From Blepharisma stoltei (taxonomy: Eukaryota; Ciliophora; Heterotrichea; Heterotrichida; Blepharismidae): DNA of 64,000 nt. Positions 1 to 10,486 of this stretch are shown here, in pieces. Each line of letters opens with the position of its first letter. Position 1 is the stretch's first letter. The stretch spans positions 620,001-684,000 of the forward strand of contig CAJZBQ010000020.1 in assembly GCA_914767885.1 (NCBI GenBank), in the 5' to 3' direction. Made by a program: the position numbers and the translations under genes. Under the pieces are notes generated by a model. It was not told the DNA's origin and made no database searches. It was given only the letters and a program-made list of their open reading frames with translations.

Positions 1-435
1 CGAAGCATAGTCAGGATTGCTGTGAATAATTGGCAGTGGATAAGAAATTTCTTCACCTTTAAGAGCCTTTTCTAGGTAATTGTATTGCAGTGATTGCGTA
101 TAGTTTTGCAACAAAATTTCTTCATTTCTAATTGGAGCTTCAATGCCGTGAACTCCTTCAGGCAAAATATTTACAGGAACATAAATCAAAGAATCATCTG
201 CATCGTGGGAAAAGTAAATGACATGAACCATCACAGTCTTTGTCGGCTCATGATAAGTTCCTTGAAGATGATCCCATTCCTCTTGAGTATAAATTTTAAT
301 TTCAAGCCACTCAGCAATGACTCTGGTAGCAGCCATTTGAGCTCCGAATTCAAATTCATTCATACTGTACTCTATTGAGCCATAAGCAACAACTCTGTCG
401 TCCACAACTGAATAAGGAATGACATTGAGGATCAT
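1..435 (-). CDS. class I glutamine amidotransferase-like protein, paralogue 1 (3' truncated)
   Basis: Reads from an ATG at 435 to the window edge; only the first ~145 residues are present. It aligns residue by residue with the complete gene immediately upstream (446-2071): shared N-terminus (MILNVIPY versus MMLNVIPY), then matching ATRVIAEW, IKIYTQEEW and SNPDYA blocks. The catalytic Cys/His region expected of the class I amidotransferase family lies beyond the window, so activity is inferred from the paralogue. The start is fixed by alignment with the paralogue's MM. Only 10 bp separate its ATG from the stop of the upstream gene, so this is a tandem duplicate with almost no intergenic DNA. 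Confidence 0.75.
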   Translation of the reverse strand, partial: MILNVIPYSVVDDRVVAYGSIEYSMNEFEFGAQMAATRVIAEWLEIKIYTQEEWDHLQGTYHEPTKTVMVHVIYFSHDADDSLIYVPVNILPEGVHGIEAPIRNEEILLQNYTQSLQYNYLEKALKGEEISYPLPIIHSNPDYAS

Positions 436-445
436 CTTATATTTA

Positions 446-2071
446 TTAATTTCTTAAAAACTCTTTAATGCATTGAAGCAGCTCTACTGTATGGGATTGG
501 TACGAATTTTGTTGAGAAATTATAGTCTCGGCTTCTTCTAGGGTCACTCTTTCAATTTTTTTAAAATAGGGGAGATTAAAAACCTCCACATATTTTCCTA
601 CATAATTTGGATGTCCTTGAAATCCTAGCCATTTCCCTTGAATTCCAAAAATCTCTATTGGGCTTGTGTCAGAGTATCCTCAGATCTCACAGTTCGGAGG
701 AAGGCTTGTTATATTATCTCCGTGGTTTTCAGCAACTTTATATTCTTCTCTAGCATTTGAAAACTTTTCTCTGAATTCTGGGGTTGTATATACAGACTCA
801 TATTTGACTATATAAGTATCAGAAATTTTTTCGACTTTTCCACCAAATGTCTCAGCAATAATTTGTGCTCCAAGACAAATCCCTACAAGTTTTATATAAG
901 GGTAGTCTATATTAATTTGTTGTAAGAATACCTTTAAATTTATTAATCAATCATACTCATCATATGCAGAATATTTGCCTCCAAGAATAACTATACCTTT
1001 TAGTGTTTGCAAAGCTTCAGCTGAAGGGAGTTGGTTTTGGGTAACGCAGTAATGCTGCCATTTTTCATGACTTGAGGAGAAAATACTTGATCCCCAGGCT
1101 TCCAAAAACCCAGCATAAGGTTTATAATAAGGAAAATAAAAAGTCGCATAATCAGGATTGCTAATTAAGATCGGGACAAGATAAGAGAGTGCTTCATTTT
1201 GGAGAGCTTTTTCAAAATAGTTATGTTCTAATGATCTATTGTAATTACCGATTAATAACTCTTCATATACATTAGAATGATGGCATGTGCCTAGCCGAAC
1301 CTCTTGCACAGTCCTGAACTAACAAAAAGCCGAATTGGGACGGACTCTAAGCGCAGCTTCAGCAGATATGCATCAGTAGGCTTGGCTGCTTCCTGTGATT
1401 GGAAGAGAGATACCCAAAAATGTACTTTGGATTCATCGAGAGTAGTCATTTTATATTGCTTTCAGATGAAGATACTTTCGCATGCGACAGCTTGATGGAG
1501 CCAATCTTTGGTATCGCCAATAGCGCATAGCAGAGACGCAGAATATATAGGCTGGCCACTCAAGACTGAATGCTCAAGCGAAGGAGGAGATTACTGTACC
1601 AGTTATGACCAGACCTAGTTATCAGCTTGTTGAAAACATATGAGTCTCTCTCATACAGTTTGTTGCAAACAGAGAGTCTCTCATACAGGCGCCTTTGGTA
1701 GCTGTATACTAGATATGGTTAATGCCGTTTTCTTAATGGCTTAACCTAACCTCTTCATTTATGGTAAAAGCTTGGCTGATGGATTCTCCGTTTAAAGGTA
1801 AATGAACAGGGACATATATGCAATTGTCTGATTCTAAATAAGAAAAATAAGTAACATGAATCATAACAGCTTTTGTGGACTCATCAAACGCTCCTCTCAG
1901 ATTTTCTCATTCTTCTTGACTATAAATTTTTATTTTACACCATTCCGCAATTACTCTAGAAGCTGCAATGTAAACTCCAATATCATTTTGTGTCATTTGG
2001 TATTGAATTGTATTGAACGTCATAATAACCCTTTGATTTTCCACATGATAAGGTATGACATTTAACATCAT
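446..2071 (-). CDS. class I glutamine amidotransferase-like protein, paralogue 2
   Basis: With the insert at 1267-1758 removed the frame is open for 377 residues. The C-terminal half carries the class I amidotransferase nucleophile elbow (GICLGAQ, Cys within it) and a downstream QGHPNY histidine, resembling the GMP-synthase-type glutaminase domain. TGA is read as Trp at two places (YDEYD-W and CEI-W-GYSD). Start: ATG at 2071 aligns with the start of the tandem paralogue; an in-frame ATG at 2089 is an alternative. The physiological substrate is unknown: no synthetase domain is fused, so it may be a stand-alone amidotransferase or a gamma-glutamyl peptidase-type enzyme. Stop TAA lies 10 bp before the ATG of the next paralogue. 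Confidence 0.8.
1267..1758. mobile_element. insert in amidotransferase gene, 8-bp direct repeats
   Basis: A 484-bp block, GC-richer than its surroundings, interrupts the amidotransferase gene. CTCTTCAT occurs at 1259-1266 and again at 1751-1758; collapsing one copy restores an open frame matching the paralogue. The repeat contains no TA. A TA-bounded excision a few bases out (TA at 1266-1267 and 1759-1761 region) would also keep frame and change Asn to Tyr, so the exact junction is undecided. Near 1620-1695 it holds two copies of a short GAGTCTCTC-ATACAG motif. No coding capacity recognised. Confidence 0.7.
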
Positions 2072-2120
2072 TTTTTTATTTCTCTCCATTTGTAACTCTT
2101 ATTACTATTTTATTTAAATT

Positions 2121-4669
2121 TTACTTCATCGCTTGCTTAAGCCTAACAAAATCATCTTTTCCTATCGGCGGAGGAATCTTCATAGCCAGCATATCGCTCC
2201 AATTAATACTATAGAAAAACGGGTGTTCCTTTACATCTTGTATAGAAGGTCTCTCCTCTGGGTTCCTCTTCATAACGGCTTGAATCAAATTTTCGGCTTC
2301 TTCATCTAGACCTTCAGGGAATTTCAACTTAGACTTGGAAATTCTTTGATAAAGGACGCTTATGTTTTCTGTATAAAATGGAGGCTGGCCAGTTAATAAT
2401 TCATATAGGTTCGCTCCTATGCAATAAATATCTGCTGGCTTCCAAGCTCCAGTGCCTGCAATTTGTTCAGGTGGTAAATAAGCAGGTGACCCACAAAATG
2501 ACATGGCTGGGTTTTCTTCTGTGACGTTTTCTTTAGCTAATCCAAAATCAGCAAGCTTTATGTGCCCATTTGAGTCTAATAATAAATTTTGAGGCTTTAA
2601 GTCACGGTAGACGATGTCTAAGCTATGCAAATATTCAATGGCAAGGATGACTTCAGCAATATAAAACTTAGAAATGGAGACATTTAAGGACTGGGCATAC
2701 TCAAGAAGTTTTGACAAATCACCGTTAGGGCAATACTCCAAAACCATATATAAGCTATTTGGCGTTTGAAATGCCCAATATAATGGTACAATATAAGGAT
2801 GTCTAATATTTTTCAATATTTTACACTCTGCAATTGCATATTTTAGCTGGTTTTTCTCTCTCAGCATCTGCTTGCTTAAAACTTTCATAGCGTAGATTTC
2901 TCCAGAGTTCTTTTTAACCACTTTATAAACATGCCCAAAACTTCCAGCTCCTAGTTCTTCTAATACATCAAAGCTATCATAATTAATAGTCTGGCCTTCA
3001 TCGTGGTGGTATTCTATCGCTTCTTCTTCAAAATTCATATTTGTCTTTATTCCTCTTAGTTTCATAGAAATCCTTTCACCTTCTTGGTTTTCAAGGAAAT
3101 CGCGATTTTCAGGGTTATGGGCATAAGTTTGGAAAAAATTAACACAATTTATTAGCTTAGATACCCATGAATTGGTGAGATCTTGAGTATTTGTATAGTA
3201 TTTTAGTGTGATATCTTGGGTATTTACTACAAAAAAGAACTTATTCTCTGCAATGCCACTATTAAGATTTTTCACTTCTTGAATATCTACAAATGGTATC
3301 AAAACATCAGGATTTTGCCCTTCCAAATAAGAATTTTTAGTAGAATATTGGCCAAAAAGTCCACGCTCAGTATCCATAACTAGAAATACAAGCTTATCAT
3401 TAATTTGCCAGGTTGCAGTTGAAAATGCTTCTCCAGTAAAGGCTTTAGGCTTTTCATTAGATTTTTTGCCGTACTTTTCCAACATTTCTTCTCCTAGATA
3501 CTTAGGTATCAACTCAGCAACTTTGATATTTGTAGCGAGCTCTAATGCAGTTTTCCCATATGGATCTTCTAATTTAAGTGAGGCTTTGTGGTTCAACAAT
3601 ATCTCAACAATTTCAGCATGGCCCATGCTGGATGCTAAATGTAGCCCAGTTCCTCTTTCAGCAGTCATTTTATTGATTTGGATCAGCGGATGACTAACAA
3701 GCATTTCCACACAATTTTTGTGGCCTTGATATGAAGCTATTTGTAAAGGCGTTCAATGGTCATCTGTTTCTATATTGCAATTTCCTCCCAAATCAATATG
3801 GCTTGAGGCTCCTTTTGGCTCGAATATCCCAATTCAATCAGGGAGTTTGGGTTTACCCGCATTTGCTGCTAAAAACAAATTCCACAGATAACAAATCTCC
3901 ATAAGGAGTGGACTTGCCATCTAGGAGTTAGCTTCACAGCAGATAATGATAAGCCAAATCCTGATTGGTGTCGGAATAGCCCGAATCAAAAGGATGCTTT
4001 GGCTATAATCTCTTTTAATACATTTGCATGCCCCATATAGCAGCAGTAATGAATGCAACTCCATTTATCGTTGTATCTAGCATTTAAAATTTCAGCAACA
4101 GACTCTTCAAGGACTTTTAGTGGACGGGCTCTCATATAATCTTGCAAAGCTTCTACAAACATTTCAGCCTCTCCCTCTTGGCAAGCCATTATGCATCTCG
4201 TTAGTCATGGCTCATGCTCATCTTCAGGTATTTCTGGCTCTTGAGGTTCTTCTTCTTGGACTGGCTCTATTGATTGAGCTGGGGCTTGTGTTTGGACTTT
4301 TGAAGATCGGGCTGTTGGTTTTGATGACACTCTTGGCTGCAGAGTGTGTCTTCTCACCATTCTTTTAGGTTCATCATCCAACGGTGCTTCTGGGGCTTGT
4401 GCATTTTCTATAGCTTTCTATATAGATTTTACTTCATCTAAGAATATTTCTGCTCCATCTGATATGTTATAAAGTGAAATTTTTGAAGAGGTAGGAAGGA
4501 GAACCTATGTTGAATTTACTTTCATTCCAGAACTGAATATACTCAATTTTTGGAGGGGCGGAGGAATCATCGTGATACGGGCAATTTCGACCTTTAAATC
4601 CTTGACTTTGCTATTAGGACCAATATTAACTTCAAAGAAATTATCTGAACCTCGGATAATGAGCTTCAT
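2121..4669 (-). CDS. AGC-type protein kinase with N-terminal ubiquitin-like, ankyrin and PH-like regions
   Basis: Predicted ~833 residues. N-terminus is ubiquitin-like (MKLIIRGSDNFFEVN, then KVKDLK, PPPLQKLSIFSSG), followed by a Pro/Glu-rich linker, ankyrin repeats (CIHYCCYMGHANVLKEI; WTPLQIASYQGHKNCVEML; TGLHLASSMGHAEIVEILL), a PH-like region (ATWQINDKLVFLV) and a kinase domain: GAGSFGHVYK glycine loop, AMKVL lysine, YRDLKPQN catalytic loop, DFGLA, CGSPAYLPPEQ. The Tyr of YRDLKPQN and overall sequence are AGC/Akt-like. Two 15-nt introns remove in-frame TAGs. Between 3840 and 3990 the frame needs one further removal of 2 mod 3; two alternative 17-nt GT-AG introns fit (3921-3937 or 3869-3885). 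TGA encodes Trp several times. Downstream neighbour is the amidotransferase gene on the same strand. Confidence 0.82.
3921..3937 (-). other. candidate 17-nt intron (unresolved)
   Basis: GT...AG segment whose removal joins the first ankyrin block to the downstream ankyrin/kinase frame. An alternative 17-nt GT-AG segment at 3869-3885 also works, and a single-base assembly error is a third explanation. Confidence 0.35.
4418..4432 (-). other. 15-nt intron in kinase gene
   Basis: GTAAAATCTATATAG on the minus strand; it contains an in-frame TAG and its removal joins FLDE to KAIENAQ without frame change. Confidence 0.85.
4505..4519 (-). other. 15-nt intron in kinase gene
   Basis: GTAAATTCAACATAG on the minus strand, inside the ubiquitin-like domain. 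Removing it eliminates an in-frame TAG and joins SSGMK to VLLPTS. Confidence 0.88.
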
Positions 4670-4810
4670 TTATATCTTATGAAATCTAAAAATTTTTTAT
4701 ACTAAAATATTATTATTTCACTTAAAATAATTGAGAACTAATCTACTTGAGCATGAAAGCTATTTGATAAATCATTTTTATTAGTATTTAATCCCTGTAC
4801 ATTTGGCTTA

Positions 4811-5726
4811 GTCCCCCCCCTCCGTGAGTGAACAAAACCATTAGAAAAATCCCTATTTTTTGCCCAAAAACCCACCTTCCGTGAGTGAACAAAAATTTTT
4901 TTATGGAAAAAAATTTTGATATATAAATGATAATTAGTATAATGAAATATAGAGCTAATTCTGTTTAATTTTAAACGAATTGCTTTTTAAAACATAAATT
5001 TTGCAAATTGAATTAATATTTGCTTTCCAATTTTTGCGAATTAGGATATTTTTAAAATTTTCGAAAAAAAATATTTCTTACTCCCCCCCCATCCTTGATC
5101 GAACGATTGACTGTAAAAATTCCTAAAAATTGGGGAAATTAACCCCCATCCTTGATCGAACGATTTTCATATCATGCAAATTTTTATATATATAAAAATA
5201 TAATAGTTATCAAAAGCTTGGGAAGATGTACTTAATGAAGTTGTTTTCAGAGACTTTGAGACGATAGAAAGCTTCGGAATCAACCATTCAAAGTAATTTA
5301 GTTATCAGCCTAGGCTTAAAAACTCAATAATCTAATAAAATAGAGATTTTTTAAATTTTTAAAAAACAAATTTTAATTTAATAAGTAACAAATTAAAATT
5401 TATACAGTTTAAAGGGGTAACTAATAAATTAAAATATAAAAAATTGGTATTTTTTTTATGAAATTAATTCAATTTTTTGCTGTAAAAATAATTATTAAAA
5501 ATACTCTTAACCCTCTTATTTAAAAGTAAAAAAAATTTATATATATATTTTATTTTATATATAAATTTTTTTTCCAAAAAAAATTTTTTTTAACCCCCAT
5601 CCTTGATCGAACGATGGCGAGTCGTTCGATCAAGGATGGGGAGGGGGAGTTATATAAATTTTTTTAAAAAAAAAAATTATTATGAGTGAACAAAATTTTT
5701 TTGTTCACTCACGGAGGGGGGAGTTA
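4811..5726. mobile_element. IES/MITE family A copy A1, carrying a nested family B element
   Basis: Flanked by TTA at 4808-4810 and 5724-5726. Left end holds two direct copies of the family A core TCCGTGAGTGAACAAAA about 55 bp apart (CCATTAGAAAAATC spacer); right end is the core hairpin followed by GGGGGGAG-TTA. The AT-rich interior matches other A copies. It is interrupted by a family B element at 5081-5652; removing that element rejoins the interior exactly as in other A copies. Lies between the kinase 5' end and the carrier 3' end. No open reading frame. Confidence 0.85.
5081..5652. mobile_element. IES/MITE family B copy B1, nested in A1
   Basis: Bounded by TTA at 5078-5080 and 5650-5652. 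Terminal core ATCCTTGATCGAACGA appears twice in direct orientation at the left (about 5090 and 5150) and as a hairpin at the right (5598-5640), ending GGGGGAG-TTA. It sits inside family A sequence, so it inserted after A1. Confidence 0.85.
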
Positions 5727-6147
5727 GTAAAAGCTTATTTTTTTGTAAATAAAATTATTTATGCTGGATATGCTGTTAGGAAAAGTAAAGTAATATTAAA
5801 GGACGAAAGCAAGTGATGTATAATTTCTAAGTACTGATAACTAAGTTATTGCAGATACAAAGCGTAGCATATAGTGTAAGAAATCACTGCACCTGCTTTT
5901 ATTCAACAATCAAGGCAATAAAATAACTACTTCTTTAATTGAAGCAAATAGAAAATCTATTGATATTGAACAGTCAACTTTTATAATCTTCTGATAAGAA
6001 AATAGCACAACATTTTAATCTGACTGTATATAAGAATTCGATCTATATTCTGATAATCATGCCTATAAGTTTATAGTGCTATAGTCTTCATTATTAAATC
6101 AAAATTCCCAACTTTTTTAAATTTACTAAAACGAGTCTTTAAATTGA
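5727..6147. other. intergenic stretch, nothing recognised
   Basis: About 420 bp of AT-rich sequence between the family A element and the 3' end of the carrier gene. No coding sequence, RNA gene or repeat recognised. Confidence 0.6.
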
Positions 6148-6996
6148 TTATTTCTTGTCTCCATCCACAAATCTCTTCAACCTTATGTAAAACATCCAAA
6201 TTAGAGCTTGTCCCATGCTTCTCTCTGTTCCTCTAATTAAAAGTCCTTTTGTGAATCCTTGCACCCCTTCCTGCTCATAAATAATTTTTAGCCCTTTAAT
6301 TAATCCAGGATATTCGGTGTGACCGTGAAACTGATACCCAGACATTGCTCTGTTTTTCATGACGTCAAATGGCTGAGTAACTAGGGAAGCAGAAAATCCA
6401 GATAAGCCTCCTGCTACAAAGTTAAGGAGATTTGATCTTTTATCAGTTTCTGTTAATCTTCCAATGAATTTGGCATACTGCTCATAAAAAGGGACTGATA
6501 AGGCTGTATAAGGGACATCTCTTAATAGGTTTGGAGCTAAGCCTTTTCAGAATCCTTTGATTTTGTGCTTACCATAAATTTCTGAAATAGCACCTAAAAT
6601 TTTTTTTCTCCCATGAGATGGATTTTCCATCTGAACTTTGATTACTGAGAGTGGGCACTGAATTGTAACAGCGATTCCCCTTCCAATAAAAGAAGCCACA
6701 CTATCCGTTAATATTTCTCTTAATAATCCTCCAGAAGATCGGCCTAATTTTTCCCTTATAAGTTCTAGGAAAAAGAATAGTGTTCCGCCTCCTATAATTG
6801 ACCTCATAAATGAAGCAGAGTTTCCTTTTCAAAAACCTAAAATCCCAAATTTTTCATGAACATATTTTATGCAGCCCATAATAGAATTGACTTTATGCTG
6901 GTATAGAAGAAGTGTCTTTATAACATCTAGAGGTTGTAAACAACTTGAAGTCATTGCAGCAGCTCCGCCACCAATAAGGAAATTTTTGAACTCCAT
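6148..6996 (-). CDS. mitochondrial carrier family (SLC25) protein
   Basis: 282 residues, the usual size of the family, with no intron. Three tandem carrier repeats are visible: QPLDVIKTLLL near residue 20, QCPLSVIKVQMEN in the middle repeat and TQPFDVMKNRAMSG near residue 205, each the PxD/SxxK matrix motif that ends the first helix of a repeat. Predicted six transmembrane helices in the inner mitochondrial membrane. TGA is Trp in GFWKG contexts. The middle PLSVIK motif has Ser in place of the usual Asp/Glu. The transported metabolite cannot be told from sequence. It is transcribed divergently from the BEACH gene with 232 bp between start codons, a likely shared promoter region. Confidence 0.88.
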
Positions 6997-7228
6997 TTAT
7001 ATATATAGATTTTAAGATATAAGAACAATTATTTACGATATTTATAACTGACAAAGAAAAATAACTCTTTATAATGGGCTATGAATTATTCTATTTATAA
7101 TAACTTATTTATCTGTTATTTAGATAATTTACTATTGCAAAAAATATGTAATTGAGTTTACTGTTCTTGTGATAAAATTTCACTCCTTTTTGCTATTGTT
7201 AATACATTTTTTATATTTTTGAGTTAAA

Positions 7229-10200
7229 ATGCTATCGGAGTTTTATGGTTTACCAAGATCAGACATAGAGTTCAATCTATTCTACTTGCTCCTAATTTAA
7301 ATTGGAACAAAACCTCGGTAAAATTTGTATTTTTTGGGTAATTTAAGCCCCTTTAAATTGAAACAAAATTTGTTTTCAATAGGAAATTTTTATTGATGCA
7401 AGTACTAATTTTTATAAAACATGTTTTGACCTAAATTTAATAGACACAATGCAAAGTAAAATGTTATTAAAACAGTTCTCACACTGAAATGATGGAATTC
7501 TTTATTTAATTCTTCATAAAATAAACTAAATTAAAATTTTGTGCTTAATTTTAAAAAAATATTAAAAAGCTGAAAATCAAATTTTATTGACCTAATTTAA
7601 TAGATAAAAAGCAAGTAGAATGTTATTTAAACACATTTATCACACACTGAACCAATTAATTGCTTTAATTTATTCTTTATAAAAAATAAATTAAAATTCA
7701 AAAGTATCGCACTAAATTTATATTTTTTTTTTAAAAATTTTTAAAAAGGATTTTTTAAAATAAATTAGTTATGACTGAGTTTAACATATCAAAAACGCAA
7801 GTAGAATGTTATTGAAGCAATTTTTAAACAATAATCAATTAATTGTTTTATATAATTCCTCATAAAAATAAATTAAAATTTAAAAACAATTAAAGATGAA
7901 AATACAATTTTTATAAAATTAATTTTGATCTATTTTAATGGAAAAGTGCTACTGGAATGCTATTTAAGCAATTTCACACTCACACGATAATCTTTTTAAT
8001 TATTTTCTCATAAAAATAAATTAAAATTCAAATGATTGCTATCAATTTATATTTTAAGATTTAAAATTTAAAAAATGTTATAAAGAAATTTTAAAATATT
8101 AATTATTTTTTTAATAAAAAAATCCTTTAAATTTGGATTTTTAATTTTAATTAACTTACCGCTGATTTCAACATTTTTCACTCCTTTTGCAAACATTATT
8201 AAATAAATAAAATAAATTTCAATTTAAAGGGGGGAGTTAGAACCTCAAGAAGTTTTAATATCATCAGTCGTCGTATCTTTAAAATCAGGAGACTTCGAAA
8301 GGTAAAAAAAATATAGTGAATCTGGAAAGCTACATTTGAACACAAGATCTTTTATCTTTCAGCCTACTTTTTCAAAGCATCCTTTATTAAAATTCAAGCT
8401 CTCGAGCAATGATTTTTCCTACTCGTTCAATTTTCCTCCATCTCTTAGTATTACTCAATCGCCAAACTCAAAATCTCATAGTTCCACAGTTGACCGGGAA
8501 TCTCGTATTATTCGTCATGCAAATGCTCCAGACAGAAATCCCTCCTCGAAGTCTATAAAGCGAGCAAAAATTCATAGAGGTCACCATACATCTGATGGAT
8601 CATCAACCTTAATTATTAGCGTAAAAAGCTACGGAGTAATATCACGAAGCCCTCCTTCCCCTTGCCAATCTCAGCAAGTGGCTGAAACATTTTTCTTCGA
8701 AATGTCTCAAGGCGATCTCCTAAAACTCAGTACTGAGCTAGATATGATAATGAGAAGCACAGACGAAAAAGCTATTACTTCACTAGTCTATAGTGTGAGA
8801 TATAAAGAATCCCTCTCAATGTTGCAGAACGTGGACGATTTTAATCCTGATGATATTCTTTTAACTCAAAAGTGCAAAAGAATTTTGCCTGAAGGCGAAC
8901 AATGAGGCTCATTTGTGATGACCCAGGAATCTCTGCATTTTTACCCCTTGATTAATGCGAAGCCTAAAAGAGCTGTTCACATACAGTTCAAAATAATTTA
9001 TTCTGGAATGAGATATAGATACTTGTGGAGAAATAATGGACTGAGAATTGATTATTATGGATCAAAGTACCCTGTTTTATTTATATTCGAGACTGAAGAG
9101 CAGAGGGAAAATATTTATAATTTTTTATTAAATAGAGTCAAATTTAAATCTCCAGCTGACCAGCTTGTTGATGCAATGGAAAAATGAAGAAATGGGTATC
9201 TATCGAATTTCCAATACTTGATGTTTTTAAATAATATCGGAAACAGATCGGTGCTTGACATGACACAATATCCCATTTTCCCGTGGATTTTATCAAAATA
9301 TCATGGAGAAGGTAAAGAATAATTAGATTTACCGCTTTACGACTATACTAATTTTAGAGATTTATCGAAACCTATAGGATCTCTGGATAGATCCAAGCTG
9401 GAAAAGTTAGAAGTAAGGTTAAATAGGCGCTACAAGTGGAATCAAAAAACCAGATAGAGCCTCCAAGTCTATATTCTTCCTTTTATTCTACATCTACTAT
9501 AGTTTCATATTTTTTATTGAGGCAAATTCCAGAGTTTCTCGTGAGAAATCAAAATCAAATTTATTCCACCCAGGATAAAATGTTTAACAGTGTAGAAAAA
9601 TCTTGAAATTCTAGTATAAAAATGATAGGAGACAACAAAGAGCTAATTCCTGAGTTTTACTCAAGAAATCCAGATTTTTTATTGAACTTAAATGATATGG
9701 AACTTACAAACGATGAAAAATTAAGCGATGTTGAAATCCCACCATGAAGCAGGGATGCGAATAGCTTCACTGAAATTATGAGGGATGCTTTGGAAAGTGA
9801 TTTTGTCAGCGAAAACTTGCATAACTGGATAGATTTGATATTTGGGTATCGTCAAAGAGGAGAGCAAGCAGTTGCTTCTTTAAATACATTCCCGAGCACG
9901 TGCTATGGTATCAATTGAAATTCCTTTAAATCAACATTAGAAAAAGATGCATATGAAATTCTTTTAAGAGAGTTTGGCTCATGTCCAAAGCAATTGTTTT
10001 TTATTCCTCATTCTCCAAGATCGTTTAGGCTATTGCCTGAAACCCAAAAACCAATAGAAAAAAATGAAGCTGTCCTACGACAAGAAATTTCACAACTAGA
10101 GGATTATTTAGATCAAATACAAGATTATCACCAAGAGCAACTGAATAAGCTATTAAAACAATATCAAGCTGAAACTGATAGTTTGAAGAGAAATCATATT

Positions 10201-10245
10201 ATAGCAGTTGAGGTTTATCAAAGTAAAATTAAAAATAAGAAATAA
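7229..10245 (+). CDS. PH-BEACH domain protein (FAN/neurobeachin family), interrupted by an IES
   Basis: After removing the IES at 7289-8239 and three mini-introns the product is 673 residues. A GRAM/PH-like part ([15 protein letters not shown], then [18 protein letters not shown]) precedes a BEACH domain: [67 protein letters not shown] and [16 protein letters not shown]. After BEACH there is a short coiled coil ([18 protein letters not shown]-like) where WD40 repeats would be in FAN/NSMAF. BEACH proteins act in membrane traffic and lysosome-related organelles; the exact partner is unknown. Trp codons at BEACH positions are TGA. Start ATG 7229 is only 20 codons upstream of the IES. Confidence 0.88.
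7289..8239. mobile_element. IES/MITE family C copy C1 in BEACH gene
   Basis: 951 bp starting CTCC after TTG (7286-7288) and ending GGGGGGAG before TTA (8237-8239). Left end has two direct copies of core TTTAAATTGGAACAAAA-type sequence (about 7297 and 7350) with a TTTTTTGGG spacer; the right TIR is shorter than in copy C2. Joining TAC-TT(R)-GAA keeps the frame (YLEPQEV). The pointer is imperfect (TTG left, TTA right), though both read Leu. Internally it carries several diverged repeats of a motif around GCAAGTAGAATGTTAT (about 7450, 7610, 7798, 7950). Confidence 0.85.
8302..8316 (+). other. 15-nt intron in BEACH gene
   Basis: GTAAAAAAAATATAG. Removal deletes an in-frame TAA and joins GDFE to SESGKLH. 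Confidence 0.88.
9312..9326 (+). other. 15-nt intron in BEACH gene
   Basis: GTAAAGAATAATTAG, with in-frame TAA. Splicing gives [24 protein letters not shown], matching the BEACH consensus. Confidence 0.9.
9413..9426 (+). other. candidate 14-nt intron in BEACH gene
   Basis: GTAAGGTTAAATAG removed in frame gives [22 protein letters not shown], a good BEACH match. It is one base shorter than the other introns; a missing homopolymer base is an alternative explanation. Confidence 0.65.
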
Positions 10246-10486
10246 ATTAGTATAAATAACAGCTTAAAAAAATATATGATAATATTTCAATACTTAATTA
10301 CCAAAAATTTTCTCTGTTATTAGAGCACATAATATTTTAAATACGGCTAAGTTTTTTTAGCTGTTGAATTAAGAGTATTATAAATTTGTAAACACTTGAT
10401 TTAAAATCATCTATAATACAATGACAGAACTCTGATGCTAAAAACATAAAATCTGTCACAGACTATTTAAGAATTAAATTTATAAA

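Noticed and set aside
7289-8239. Families A-C as long spliceosomal introns
   Set aside because: They lack GT-AG ends, occur equally in intergenic DNA, have TIR structure, and true introns here are about 15 nt.
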